Source of the DNA: Polytrichum commune
Taxonomy: Eukaryota; Streptophyta; Polytrichopsida; Polytrichales; Polytrichaceae
DNA length: 64,000 nt
Reading direction: 5' to 3'
NCBI GenBank assembly: GCA_950295325.1
Contig: OX485804.1
Location: 11,842,001-11,906,000 of the forward strand
The position numbers were made by a program, and so were the translations under genes. Shown piece by piece: positions 35,121 through 48,405 of the stretch. Within the stretch, counting starts at the first letter, position 1; each line of letters starts with the position of its first letter. Under the pieces are notes generated by a model. The model was given only the letters and a program-made list of their open reading frames with translations, was not told where the DNA came from and ran no database searches.

Positions 35121-35497
35121 GAAGTGAAAATCATTTTTGCTCAACGAGAGATTGAGTTTTTGAGATATGTAGTGACAAATGAAGTTGGTGGACGAACATA
35201 AAGAATGTCAAGGCAATTCAAGAGGAGAATTGGCCCTTGATTAAAAAAGGGCTTAGGTCATTTGTTGGCCTAGCCAACTACTACCACCACTTCATTCGAG
35301 AGTTTTTGAAGGTTGCTAGGACCTTATTCAACTTATTGAGGAAATGGCTATCCCAAGAGTGGGATGAGCCTTGCCGCCAAGTCTTCGAGGAGCTTAAGAG
35401 CAAATTCTCTTCACCGCCCGTGCTCAAGTTCACGGAGTTTGACAAACCTTTTGAGGTGCATACGGGGGCGAGTGACTTTACCATTGGCGGATGTTAA
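35121..35497 (+). pseudogene. Ty3/gypsy reverse transcriptase/RNase H fragment
   Basis: First a short frame with FAQREIEFLRYVVTNE (end of RT). After a frameshift near 35200, a frame from about 35200 to 35497 reads KGLRSFVGLANYYHHFIREF, LLRKWLSQEWDEPCRQVFEELK and SPPVLKFTEFDKPFEVHTGASDF. That is the RT connection and start of RNase H of a gypsy polyprotein. The rest is absent. The usual Asp of the HTDASD motif is Gly here. Its 3' part is locally duplicated (next feature). Confidence 0.88.
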
Positions 35498-35845
35498 TGC
35501 AAGATGGATGGCTATTGCATATGGGAGCATGAAGCTCGATGGTTGTCCGACCTTGTGAAAGAAATGGCTATCCCAGGAGTGGGATGATGCTTATCACCAA
35601 GTCTTTGGGGAGCTTAAGAGCAAGTTCTCTTCTTTGCCCGTACTCAAGTTCGCGGAGTTTGACAAATCTTTTGAGGTGCATACGAGGGCGAGTGACTTTA
35701 CCATTGGCGGATGTTAATGCAAGATGGATGGCCATTGCATATGGGAGCATGAAGCTCGATGGTTGTCCGACCTTGTCCGACTTGTGAAAGAAATGGCTAT
35801 CCCACGAATGGGATGATACTTGTCACCAAGTCTTTGGGGAGCTTG
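35338..35845 (+). repeat. Local tandem duplication of gypsy RNase H sequence
   Basis: Copies start at GAAATGGCTATCCCA near 35340, 35560 and 35790, about 220-226 bp apart; the third is cut short near 35845. Each unit repeats the gypsy segment, then GGCGGATGTTAATGCAAG and an ATATGGGAGCATGAAGCTCG tail. A real polyprotein has this order only once. Confidence 0.85.
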
Positions 35846-36165
35846 TGTCGCGCACCACTCCATGAGGAGTGCTCGGAACACCATGGGCACAAGGGGGACC
35901 CCGGAGTGACACCTGGGACTTGTGGCGCCGTTGGTGAGAGGGCCCAAATGATCCTAATGTGGGCGAGGGCCCCGGGCGTTGGGAACGCCTCCCACCCACG
36001 AAGACTAGGAGGCGCAAGAATGCTAAAGAACACCTCAATCGGAGGTGTGAGCTAGGAGTTATGGCAATTTGAGTGGGGCGCTGTCCCGGGACAGCGCCCT
36101 GATACAACAGTGCCTGGGAGTGATTCCCGGGACTGCCAAGGTTCAAACAGGCATAACTGCAACAG
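35846..36165. other. GC-rich island with a 24-bp perfect palindrome
   Basis: Unusually GC-rich compared with its surroundings. GGGCGCTGTCCC and its exact complement meet at 36076-36099. A second small symmetric word, GGGAGTGATTCCCGGGA, follows near 36116-36132. No gene. It may be part of an LTR or another transposon; no ends found. Confidence 0.5.
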
Positions 36166-36199
36166 TACTTCTCTGAATGGGGCAAATGAGGAGTCCATC

Positions 36200-37713
36200 G
36201 GCATCTACGTATAGTGTAGATGAAGATGAAATGGTTGCTTGTTAGCATTGGACATCATACAAGGAAGTTATGATGGTCTGAAGCTGCTGGGGGCTTCTAG
36301 GCCCAACAACTAATGTAAAATGTCTACTTGGCCCAAGTCTTGGTAGAGACAAGAGGTTTCTTGACAGTGGGGTAGGGGCCCCCGCGTAGAGTCCTAGAGG
36401 CTTATATGGGTGAGATGGTGTGGCCTCACCCACCCGAGGCTGAGCGGCACGGCCTCCATGGGCATTGGCCCAATGTGAGGCCATAGTTGCCTAAGATGGT
36501 TCAGGTTGTTGTAGTGTTGCTCCGGCAATGCGATGATCAACATAAGGGTCCATGAAGGGCTTCAAATTTTAGACTTTGAACTTGTTTCAAATTGTTAGTT
36601 AATTAAACTCATGGAAGGATTAATGTAGAACTAGAAATTTGATGATTTGAATTTGGAATAGGGACTTTTGAGCTGGGCAGAGTCGAGGGCAGTTGGGCAG
36701 TAGACAGAGTCTCGGGGGCAGCAAAGTCGAGGGCAGCCGGGCAACGACAACTCCTCACAAACGAGGAGTGCCTAGTGCCGAGGGTAGGCAACACCAAAGA
36801 TCTTTGAACTCCTATTTCAAAAGTTCTTGAGAATGTTATTATTTGTTTGAAATTATAAGTCATTAATTCATACAATTTATATTTCTTAAACTTGTTGAAT
36901 ATATTTTTAAGCTTGTATTGCTTATGTTTTTGTATTCCATCTATAGTACGACAATTTTACGCCATTTGTCATATTAACGAGAAGTCGCCACCTCGATAGT
37001 ACGACATTTTTTGTGTTTCCTAAGCACGTCATACTAAGGAGGGAGAACAATAGGTCCATCTAACCGCTCATTGAGGGTCATATAGTGTCGACATGGATGA
37101 GATTTATATTTGGTAGGCAAACGGAGCTAAGGTTTATGGGGTGGCAACTTGTGGTTGATTACCCTCCATAAGAGTTTTTGATAACTGTTGTAGCCAAGCA
37201 TTAGCATTTAGATGGGCAGTTATGGGTTAACCTATAGACCGATTGTGTGTTACCCTACCTTTACCACTTCAAAACGTGTAGCAATTTCCATATGCATGAT
37301 TTCAATTATTTGTTTTTATTTTTTGACATTCTTCTTAGAATTTGTTCCTCTTTACAAGGAAAAAAATCCCCGCTATCGCTCCTCCTAAGCAAATGAAAAC
37401 TCTCTTATTTGATCGGTCATAGGTGCCTCAACCTTTAAACCAAATATTTTCAGTATCCGTTCTGGGAGCCTCACAAACCACAAACAAGGCAAGTAAGGTG
37501 CGTTAATAAGAAAATAACCGAATAAGGGCTGCCTACCGTAGGCAGGGGTGGACAGGTGGCAGGCGTGGGTCCCACCCGCGAGTCCCTGGCCCTAGCCCGA
37601 CTCGCTTCCTCTTCCCAACAGTAAGCTTACCAACAAGTTGTGTGTTGCGGGGGTGTATGGAGCAACAAGCGACTCGCACACGGTAGCACGAATCATCGGG
37701 AGCTTCGGACATC
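36200..37713. other. Intergenic, upstream of V-ATPase subunit H
   Basis: No gene seen. Short GGGCAG/CGAGGGCAG repeats lie at about 36665-36750. The promoter and leader of the V-ATPase gene must be in the right part (about 37000-37713), but I see no clear TATA box to place them. Confidence 0.4.
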
Positions 37714-40700
37714 ATGTCGGACGCGGCGGAGCTTACACGAGAGGAGGTAAGTCGAATCCATTGCCAATGCACGTAACTTTGAATTCGCTCATTCCTTCTC
37801 TTATATCCTTCACATCCTTGTGTGAAAGCAAATAGAGGATGGAAGGAATGCCACGGGTTGGATTTTTGGATTGCTGCTGAGGGTTTTGGAAAGGGCTCGC
37901 TCAATCTCCCGGTTTAGGTTTGGGTTGGGGATCGACGATGGTAGGTTGACATTGGAGATGGATGGAGCGAGGTTTGGTTCGGGAACTGAGGGATGGCAAT
38001 TTGGGATGGCAGGTGTTGAAGAGAGATATACCATGGGAGACCTATATGACCGCGAAGTTGATCAACGGCACGGGGTTACAACTTCTGCGGCGGTATGATC
38101 GCCGCCCTGAGAACGTCCAAGCTGCATTGCTGGAGGAGGTAAACACATCGTGCCTTTTGTGAGCGTACATCTTTACCCTATTTGGATTTCTGCCAATTTG
38201 TTGAAGATTTGGAGGGAGCGGGCATGTAGTCGTGTAGGTTTAGGCTCCAATTTAAGCAAATCTACTTGGGGCTGGAGTTTTGACAGCTCAAGATCACCTG
38301 CCCACAGTGTTCCCATGGCATTCTGTTTGATTATGTATGGGTTAAGACGATGATTGTCATTTGAGGGACCAGGTGGCAATTTAGCATTTAAAAATGACCG
38401 CCTATGAAATCTAAGGACAGGGAGCTACACTACACACATGGGCATGCGATTGCTTGTTAATTCATAGTAAAGGAATCTCTACACCCATTTCAAAATGTTG
38501 GATAATTTTGTCTTAGGGTTTTTAGCAAATCTACTGGGTGCTGAAGTTTTGAGAGCTCAAGTTCACCTGTCCACAGTCTTTCCATGGCCTTCTGTTTGAT
38601 TATGTATGTGTGGGTAAAGATGATTGTCATTTTATGTGTTAGCTGGCATGATAGCATTCAAAACATGACCGCCTATAAAATTTAAAGACAAGTGGCTACA
38701 CTACGCACATGGGGCTTCACTTAGTTGGGCATCTAATCGCTCATTACATTTTACCTGGAAATTCATAGCAAAGCAATCTCTACACACATTTCAAATGTTG
38801 GATAATCATGTCTTAGGTTTTTAAGCGAATCTACTGGGTGCTGAAGTTTCGAGAGCTCAAGTACACCTGTCCAGAGTGCTTTCATGGCTTTCTGTTTGAT
38901 GGTAGCATAATAGCATTTGAAACATGATCGCCTTTGAAATTTAAGTCAGCAGCCCTGACTACACACATGGGAATTCACTTAGTTGAGCATGTGATTGTGC
39001 ATTACATTTTGCTGGAAGATTCATAGCAGAGGAATCCCTACATCTTTTTGGAAAGCTTAGATAATCTTTGAAATAGGGTTTTTGAGAAGTGTGGCACTAA
39101 ATCAGGTCTGCTTTATATTCAAGTGTATCCTGAGAGGACCCAAGTAGTCTGCTGAATGTGATGATGAATGACAATCCACATGCGCAAACAATGTTTTCTG
39201 TTCTTTTGTGACTAAGACGGTTGTCATTTCAAGGCTACCAATTTGCAGAAGTTTCACCACCATGCACATTTTTTGCGGTTGTTTTGGTGTTGTGCAGAAT
39301 GGGGTAACCTATGTCAGAGTATTTGTGGGCATTCTGCGCGACATCTCCAAGCAGGAGACTGTGGAGTACATGCTTGCCATGGTGGATGAAATGCTCACTG
39401 GTAAGGCTCCCAACTTGTTCTTTATAAAACCTCGATGATGTTGTTAATCCGTTGTATGAGGAATGGATTGTGATGATGGAGTGAATAATACTTTACTTGT
39501 TGCCTCATGAATAATACTTTATAGTTGAATAACACCTGCATGATCAGTTTCCACAAAAACAGTTCGTCTCAGGGTTTGCACGAGCACCCCCAAGATATGT
39601 AGAGGATCTATGTGAACTTAAGTTATAGGCCTGACAAGTAACTTTATTCAAACTTGTGGCAGCTAATCCAAAACGGGCACGCTTGTTTCACGACAAGTCC
39701 TTTCAAGACAATGAGGATGTGTATCGACCTTTCTTAAGGTTTGATTTTCTTTTTACCTTTCCTGGGATATTGTCCAAGCTTTCAGCCATGTTGGGTAGGG
39801 TCTATCAAACTATGGATCTTCAAGGGACAATATTCTCCTCTGACAATTGGACGGCCTTTGTATTGAATGTGGAGCCCAAGGAGTGTCTCAAGTAGTGTCT
39901 TCCACATGTATTTGTGCAGTCTTGGAAAGAGCACATATGTCAATACTCAATTCCGGTCCTACTTTCCACAAGCTAGTGTTGGAGTATGCAGTTATAAATG
40001 GACCAGTCCTGGGTTTGGGTTACTGTGCATCATGTTAAAGAACAAACTAAAATTCAACACTAGAGGTGTATTTAGGGTCCTCCATAATCTCTACTCATAC
40101 ATTCAAATGCTGGGTTACCACATCTGCCAAAAATGCTGTATGGCTGGGATGGATACAGACAATGTGGTGGCCCTGTTTTTTTTTAAGCTTTGGTTGATGT
40201 CGTATGTGTGACATATAGATGCCTGCTATTGTACTATTTGTGTCTGGTGCCCTCCCCCAAATCCATGAGGTGAAAGTTCTGAGGGAAAGACTGAAGTGGC
40301 TTTCTGGTTTTATTCTGATGCACAGGTTGTTGCAAAAGAAAAACTGGTTTATTCAAGAAAAGAGCTGCAAGATTCTTACGTTGATTATCAGGTATGTGGA
40401 AACTGTTCCACAATTTGGATCTTATGTGAGGAACTTGCAAGGAGACCACATTTGGTAGAGCATTCTACTCCAGGAGAATGAAGGAATTCTTTGAACTCTA
40501 CCCAGCCCAGATGCTTACAATACCAAAACATGCTAAATTATTCGCCTCTTTGCGTATCTTGTAACCGCTGTTCTACATGCTTCTTATCCCGCTAAGAAAT
40601 ATGACTATATCACTTGGATTTAGGAATTGTACCTGCATTTTCTTTTAGCTTGAGTTCCTGTAACTCAGTCAGGCTTGCACTTAGGGTGTTGCAGTGCCCG

Positions 40701-43700
40701 ACCATATGAGGATATAGACATGGAAGATAATGCAGCATCATCTTCACAGAAAAAAGTTGATTCATTCAGCGAAGTTCTTCGCAACCTTGTGGACTGGCTC
40801 ATCACCCAGGTACATCCATCATCCTGCAAACCCCTCTGCCTCTTTGGCAAGTTTGCTGCTATGCACTTCAATTTTGTTTGCGAGATACTAGTTTTGTTCC
40901 GAGTATTATTGTGACACTTCTTCTTTTGGATGATCAACAAAGAATTAGGACGTTGCTAATCATGTGTGTTGTGAACATGACTCTTAGTTTTACTAAAGCC
41001 GTATATATAGATATGCATATATATTCTCTATTTCTTTTTCTGTGGATATTTTTGTGTCTAACAATCACCAAGAAATCGTTTACAGTTAAGGATTCCATCT
41101 CATCCTACTCGAGGAATACCAACTGCTGTGAGCTCCTTGGCAACCTTGTTGCGCATCTCAAAAGTGCGAGCTATGTTTGTGAAGGCTGATGGCACCAAGC
41201 TCCTCGCTCCTTTGATCACCCCTGCCTCCACCCAGCAGTATATTCAGGTTATATACTAGACATTTCATTCGCCGGTTTTAAAGGCTAGCCCAAGAGAACA
41301 TAAATGCGGCGATCAAGTGAAATCATTTCTTTTGGGCCTCTGTAAACATATTTTTTTTCTTATTAGAGTTATCCTCTAAATCAACATGACTTTTTTGTTG
41401 GGAGTTGGTTGTTTTGCATACAAGACCTTCCACGTTTGGTAAGTTTCTGGTGGATGCTTGGAGGTGGTGTAGAGGTGTGAAGAAAGAACACTTACATCAG
41501 TTCATTGAGGGTCAAACTCACTTTGATATGATGGTTTTTTAAATGAGTTTGGCCCTCAATGAACTGAAGTCGGCTGCCCTTTATTCAATATCAAATACTA
41601 CTTGTGACCATGCACCACAAGTGGGATATGATCATTGATGTTTTATGCAAAACAATCAATGGAAAAGTATAGGGGATTACAGGGGACCAACTCTGACAAA
41701 AGGTCCCATTGAGTTAAAGGACAACTCTATTGGGTACTGGCAACATCAAGATATCATTGGTAGTAGGGAAGACTGCTTACTTACAATAAAAACAAGGTGA
41801 TGTGTAATGATGTGTAATGATGTGCATCCTCTAATGTTTGAGGCACCTGTTCTGGCATAAGTGTTTGGATCAAGCCAAACTGACCTGAGTCAAGGATAAC
41901 CTTTAAAATCATATAGAAAGGAAAGGAACCAAATACTGTTTTAAACGTACTATCTGTTCTGAGTACTGCATTCCGCCACAAGTCTGGAGTTGCATGACCA
42001 AACTTGGATATTGATTGTGCTTTACAACTCTATTTACTCAAATCCTTATAATCACTGTGAGAGTTCCTAAAGCTTGTTTTTGAATGGCAGCTGCTGTATG
42101 AGGCAACACTTTGCATATGGCTTTTATCATTTCATGATGCAGCCGTTGAAGCATTTCGTATGGCAAGAGTGTTACCTCGGCTGGTGGAAGTTGTTAAGAG
42201 CTCTACTAAGGAAAAGGTTGAAGGTGTTCCTTCTTTATCAAATTATCTTTTATATCATTGATCTGGAGTTCTTGTTCCGTCTATCAGATAGGAAATGTAT
42301 GGCTTAAGATTCTGGTTCTTAATGTTAGATGTATGAAGTTCCTCTTCCAGTCAAGAGGATGCTATCAACGCTCACATCCTTCAAGAGGAATCTCCATATT
42401 CAAGTTTAAAATTTTTTCCGCTACTTCTGCTTGTCATGACTATTTGAACTACTCTTTCATCTTATGGGTCACATGAAGTTATCCTAAGTAGAAAATGTAA
42501 TATTGCAGGTGGTTCGAGTTGCTATATTGACATTTCGCAACCTTACAGCCAATGAACACTTGGCTGCAGAGATGGTAGATCTCGGTATGCCTAAGGTTGT
42601 GCAGAGCTTGAAGTTGCAAGCTTGGGGTGACGAGGTAATTTTTTTTGAGCAGCAGTTGCTGTGTGACTATTTACGACACTAAATAGTCCTATTAATGTGG
42701 GTGGAAAATGAATGTGGAAATAATCAATCTGGGACACATGAATTGTCTAGTTGGGGTGGAAATAATGTGAACCCCTGAGCCCAGGTTATTCTGTAAGTCT
42801 TTCTGGAAACTTCTGACCAACACATTAAGTATTAGTTCAAGTACAAAAGTAGCATAGAATAAAATAGTCACCCACACATATCAATTTCCTTGGAAAACAA
42901 TTGTGGTCCACACTAATTTCAAACTAGATTTTTGGTGCGGGTTCAAAACTTGAAGTTTATTGTGGCCCACATCAATTGCACTATTTAGTGTACTTTGCAT
43001 ACTGTATTGTTTAAAATCTGACTACCTTGTACATTAGTACATGAGATTTCTCTTTTTATTTACATGATTTATGAGTGAAGTGAGACACTTAACTAGAAGT
43101 TTGGAGAAGAGAGATTGAACTTAATTTAATTACTGAAAGAGATGGCGTTTGCATCTGTTTGGAGGCTTGGCCTCCCAAACTTGGATTGATGTTGTCACAA
43201 AAAGAAGTCAATAGAGCTGGTGGGTTGTGTGTGTGTAGGATTTGTCACAAGCTTTGGACACAGTGGACGCAGCTTTGAAGGACAGTATTCGAAAGCTTAG
43301 CTCCTTTGACAAGTACAAAGGTGAAGTCTTTTCTGGAAATCTGGATTGGACTCCCATGCATAAGGATCCTGTATTCTGGCGGGAAAACATTACGAAGTTT
43401 GAAGAAAATGATTACCAGGTTGTTTCAACTATCCTCCTTTTTCAGGGTCGTGTTTCTGAAAATGTAAATCCATTCCTTGGTCATGCATCATCACATTCTC
43501 TTAGAATTGTGATTTCTTGAGGCGGAAGTGACACTACAGAGCTTTGAGTTCTTAACCCTTCAAAGACCAGGGGTGTGTTTATACGGGATATGTAATGATT
43601 TGTGCAAACCTCGACAAGTATTGAAACATTATTATTTGGTCTATGATATCGAATCCCTATCTGAACCACAACCTATCAAAAGGAGGAATGGAAAATAAAA

Positions 43701-44279
43701 GCATATGTGGGAGCGGTTAACAATATATGTGGAATGCACTTGAGTTTAGGTCAACTATACAAGCTCAACTATCCCTATAATTCGACTGACATATATGTGT
43801 GCTTTGATTGGAATATTGCATATTATAAATGGGACGGTTCCAGGTAGGGTCAAGAAGTATCTTTAAACCCCTCTGTACGATACCTTGAGGCCCAGAATGG
43901 GCCCCTCAGACCAATAAGGATAAATGTGGTACTTTTTTGTATGTTGCATAGAATCATCTGGCTACCTATCCCATTCAAAACAGGTGGGTGCTCCAAGCAT
44001 GCCCTTTACTAAGCACTTGTTGAATTTGTGCAGGTATTGCGAATTTTAATTACGATATTGGATAATTCTCGGGACACGAAGACCCTCGCAGTTGCGTGCC
44101 ACGACATAGCTCAGTTTATCCAAGTCCATCCTGCAGGTCGCGGCATCATACTTGACTTGAAGGCAAAGGAGCGTGTCATGAAGCACATGTCGCATCCGAA
44201 TCCTGAGGTCTCGAAGCAGGCTCTTTTGTGTGTACAAAAGATCTTGCTTAGTGCCAAGTATGCAAGTTACATGCAATGA
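37714..44279 (+). CDS. VHA-H: V-type proton ATPase subunit H (11 exons, 452 residues, intact)
   Basis: Regulatory subunit H of the V1 sector, which couples ATP hydrolysis to the membrane part of the proton pump and silences free V1; it acts at the vacuole/tonoplast and other endomembranes. Exons: 37714-37746, 38013-38138, 39298-39400, 39663-39738, 40326-40391, 40695-40809, 41086-41247, 42091-42216, 42509-42634, 43239-43418 and 44034-44279 (TGA at 44277). All introns are GT-AG and every phase joins. Conserved stretches include [88 protein letters not shown] and [10 protein letters not shown]. The 452 residues match the family's usual length, and the helical-repeat fold is implied by homology. 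No lesion. It is the only clearly functional cellular gene here, lying alone among transposons. Confidence 0.96.
38245..39100. repeat. Tandem repeat inside intron 2 of V-ATPase subunit H
   Basis: About three copies of a unit near 280-300 bp, starting near 38250, 38520 and 38820, with a partial fourth near 39080. Shared words are AAATCTACTGGGTGCTGAAG, GAGAGCTCAAGTTCACCTGT, CATGGCCTTCTGTTTGATTA, AGCTACACTACACACATGGG and AGGAATCTCTACACCCATTT. It accounts for most of the intron length. Confidence 0.8.
41497..41567. repeat. Strong hairpin in intron 7 of V-ATPase subunit H
   Basis: TCAGTTCATTGAGGGTCAAA (and on through CTCA) pairs with GAGTTTGGCCCTCAATGAACTGA, with few mismatches in about 27-bp arms and a loop of about 16 nt. 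The 71-nt size is that of a short small-RNA precursor or a tiny foldback transposon. Confidence 0.65.
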
Positions 44280-45482
44280 GTGACTTGTGAATCTAATTTT
44301 AATTTTCATCTCCGTTTACCAGATTACATTGCTATGACCCTGTCTGAAATGTGAGCTGATTGACAATCTCACTGTATAGAAAGTGACGATGTATGATCTC
44401 GAGGCATTTTCAAAGCCTCCCACATGATTTCTAATAATGTATCATCCTTTTCTAAAGCTCCTCTACTACAACCATGTAAGCCTCTCACATTGTACCTCAC
44501 TTCTGTTTGTCTTCCCCAAGTTTAAAATTTGTGAAATTTGTGAAAATATGTGTGGATTAGTTGGTTATCTTTCACCTTCTGCATCACCTTATTCTGCAGT
44601 ATTAGAAATTATATTAGCATCTTGCCTAGATGTTAACCACCCCTTGTCATAACCCTTCCTATAGAAATGATTTGTGTGCAGGAGATTAGCATTGATGAAT
44701 CCAATAATATGGAACTGAATTCAAGCCTGTGAAGTGTAAACCAAACTTACTGGTCTCAACTTTGACCCAATGAGTAGATTAAAAAATCACTCACGTTCTA
44801 GCTGTGCTCTCTAATGTAAAACGCCACGTATTCCTCTCTTGGGAGCACCTGTGAGCATCTATGTGCATCTGGTTTTAAATAAGAGTTATATATTGCTGCC
44901 ACATCAATTATTGTTACCAAGTTTGAAGGATGAAAAGTATGCAATATTTATGGTGCTCCATCATTACTGGCCATTTGTCTTCAAGAATAATCAGCATAGA
45001 GGATGACACTCAATATGGCCAGACTTCATGAACACAAAAGCCCGACGGTGCTCTAATTGGTGTACCTTCGAGTCTTTTGTTTGGAAGGCTTTTGGAGTGA
45101 GTCGTTTGGTCAGCAGGCTAGCATGGGAAGAAAAGCTGCTGAAAACCACCATATATGGTGGGCTGAAATTACCTTGAACCTTTTTTTGGTCTAAAACCTT
45201 CTGGTGGTGGTGAATCCCAAAAGAAGTGAAAGATGTCATAAAATTATTGACCCATTATACTATTTCCCAAAATTGATGTCAATGATTACCCCTATTTACT
45301 CACACGAGATGATGGGCATGCCTCTTGTCACTACCTGTGCGCAGTAGAGTCAAACAAAAGTGTGGCCCATATCAAGAATATCCAATCGAGGGTCTGTCCG
45401 ATGATGTGTCACGAGGACTTAAAAGGCATTGTCCCCCACAATTGACGCAGGACATTTTTGTGAAGCTTAAAGGTGAAGCAGT
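44280..45482. other. Gene-free stretch downstream of V-ATPase subunit H
   Basis: Contains the 3' untranslated region in its first part; no exact poly(A) site can be set. No other gene supported. Confidence 0.45.
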
Positions 45483-45680
45483 GATCGGGGAGATTTTTGG
45501 GCATAATCGGTTGAGATCCTAGTGTTTGCAAGTCCAACCAGTTACATGTTGACATCCTTCAGTTTTTCTATATTAATTTGAGGTATATTCCATAAATTCC
45601 TCTAAAGTGATTGGTAATTCTCCTGAAGTCTTGAACTTCAACCGGTTCATCTATAACTAACTGTCGGTTCTCCCATATCA
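45483..45680. mobile_element. MITE with GATCGGGGAGA end, degenerate copy
   Basis: Starts GATCGGGGAGATTTTTGGGC and shares TTGAGATCCTAGTGT, GCAAGTCCAACC, GTTACATGTTGACATCC and CTTGAACTTCAACC with the copy at 49251-49471. The right end, GGTTCTCCCATATCA, is a decayed form of GGTTCTCCCCGATC. Confidence 0.65.
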
Positions 45681-45999
45681 TTGAGGTGTAGCTTCGAACT
45701 ACTGTACTTTGTGAAATACTTATGACTTGATAAACCACAATAGTGCTGCTTTGCTACAGCTCTTTCAGCGAGGCTGCCTTTGTAGCTGCATTTGCAGGAT
45801 ATTGCTCCTGACAGGCTTCAAACCTCAGTCAAACTGCTCAAAGTGTTTGAAGTGTTTGAAGTGAAGGGGAGCGCCAGGCTGAAATGCCAGGGAAGTCAAA
45901 TATGGTGATCAAGTGGGATCTTCTCACATAAACATTCTCAGTGGAGTTGACATGTAGAAGTGTTTCTTGAATCTATATAAGGTAGAAGTGTGTTATTCG

Positions 46000-47040
46000 A
46001 ATACTTTTCTCTCTGAGTCCACTTCTTGTAGGATATGAAACATGCAATTAGTGTGAGATGATTACAAATCCAAATCATGTGAGTAATCATTTGCCTTATG
46101 AATATCTTATTCATAGTCAAAGTTAAGATTCTCATGCTCATTGAGTAGTCATACATGTGTCCCCAATCATGTTCACTATTTACCCTAGAATGATTAGCAT
46201 AGTTTGAGCATGTATTCCAATCTCGTTTAAAAACATGTCTTTTTGGTGTCCGTTCTTAAACCCACAACTAACCACATACCAATCAAACATAGGTGTCTAA
46301 ATTATTACGATGTTGGATTTAGGCATGTCCGACCTTGACCTTATTCTTGAGTTCAAATTGAATTATCAGAAAATCGTGACGTAGGGTTGGGACATGTGGA
46401 TGGTTCCACATAAATTGGGGCGATATCTATGATCAAGATCAAGCTAGTGTTGTTATCAACATTCAAGTTCTGAACATAGAAGGGTCTGCTAACTCTTTTG
46501 CCTAAATTGATAGTCTGAACAAGCTAGTGTATTCAAGGTAAGCATAAACCCAAGTACGTTAGATTCAACCTTCATGTGTATGGAAGCGGTTCAATATTCT
46601 TGCTGCAAGGGGTTTTGATTCCTCATCTAGGGGTGCCCCCACAAGGAGCTTAACAATGTTATGCTTTTAAGTGATTACTTTCCCCAAATTAGCCCACTTC
46701 TCCTAAGATATTAAACATGTAATTAAAGCAAGATGATTAGCAAATCCAAATCGATGCCATAGCCACTATCTTGATAACTTTTGGAGTTCACATGAATATC
46801 TTAATCATTTTAAAACCGAGGATTTTTATTTTCCTCGCTAATGATCATATAGCATCCCCCCCTCCTCCTCCCCCACTCGTAATTATGTTGACTATCGACA
46901 CTAGAAGAGTCAAAAAAAAATTTGAACACGTAGTCTAATCTCTTTTGAACATTGATGTCTTTTTGATGTCCATTCTTAAATCCACACCTAACCACACATC
47001 CCTTAGATATAGGTTTCCAATTAAGATAACTAACCAAATC
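46000..47040. repeat. Dispersed repeat, two diverged copies (third near 52960-53240)
   Basis: Copies at about 46010-46260 and 46690-47000 share CACTTCT(T/C)GTAGGATATGAAA, AATTAGTGTGAGATGATTA, CAAATCCAAATC, the block TTTGAACATTGATGTCTTTTTGATGTCC and CTTAAA(C/T)CCACA. Another copy lies at about 52970-53230. No coding or clean ends. Confidence 0.6.
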
Positions 47041-47044
47041 AAGT

Positions 47045-48405
47045 CTACTTACCTAATAGGACCTTATTTCTCAATTCACCTATATATATATATATGTTAC
47101 CGCATTATGAATTGATGTACATGGGTGTTGGTTTTAATGGATTTGTAGCATGAGTAATGTCTTATCTCAATGCACCTCTTACTAGTCTTTTAGATTGGCC
47201 CAGATCCTCACAATGCTTTGTACTATATAAGATTCGTGATGCGACATTGGATGTGAGACCGATCATCTATCGCACGGAGCTTGCCTAATCACCCAATGTA
47301 GTAATATCTCCTAATAAGTCTAGTGGAAGCATCACCTACCAAGTTGAGATTCGCTAGATTCTTCACAGAAACGATAAACCAACCTGAGAAAGGGACGTTG
47401 GGTGTTATGGTGGCGCTATTACGGTGTTCTTTTAGGTGGAATAGCTAGGTGAGATCCTCACTCTGTGAAGCCGGCCATGCACTCAAGTATGTGACAGATT
47501 ATTCTCCATTTTCCTCCTCATCTCGTGCGTGACTTTTCAATCATCTCAATCTAAAGTTCGGACTCTGCTGCCCATTATTGCTTGAGTTGCTTCAAGGCTG
47601 CCTCCGACTGAATCCAAGACAGATTGTGAGCACTCATTGTTTTGCATGCCACCCCTCTTGTTCAAGGGCTTCAACAGTAAGGGGCGCTTTAAAAAAATGG
47701 AAACTAGGGCACGATTGTCGCAAAAATCCAGACCCATTGCACTCATCATTTACTTTGCGCTGCGTGGTATGAAGTTTGTTGGTGGCGAAAGCCCAGGTTG
47801 ACCTTGGTGCACTTCCAAGCTGGGCATTAAGGCCCATTTTTACACTAGAGCTCGAGCTTGAAGTTGCAATATTTGGGAGATTGATATTTGGAGTTGACAA
47901 CGTTTCATTTGAAGCTCAAACTATTGAGAGCTTCACTAATCTCTCAAGACTTTCATCAAGTGTAAAGTCGCCATGTTCATAGTGAGGTATCGAGGGAATA
48001 TGATACTAAGCAAAGGAGGATCCATGATAAGTTAAAGAATGCTTGAAAGTTGATAGGCTTGAGATCCACAAAACAAGAGCTCGAATTCTTGGCATTCTTA
48101 TCCTAAGCGATCTCCAAGAGGTAGGTTAGGGTTTTGACCAAAAAAGCTCTCAAAAGCTTCTCATAGACGTTCCACATGGGATCCATCAAAGCGCCCTCTA
48201 AGTGTTATAAACCCAACAAACAAATCAAGCTCTCTAGTTGAAAGCTCAAGTGTAAAATGGACTTGAGTGATTTAGCATGCGTAAGAGGTTCCTCTTTCCG
48301 TCAATGAGAAGGCTCCTTACTTCGAGCTCCCAAGTTCAACCTCTCCAGTGTAAAGGGGACCTTGAGTCTTGGGCTTTGGGACAAGGTTGATTTATTTGGA
48401 GACAC
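47045..48405. other. Gene-free stretch
   Basis: Short open frames overlap on both strands at 47546-47982 without recognisable motif or conserved splice sites. I see no supported gene. Confidence 0.45.
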
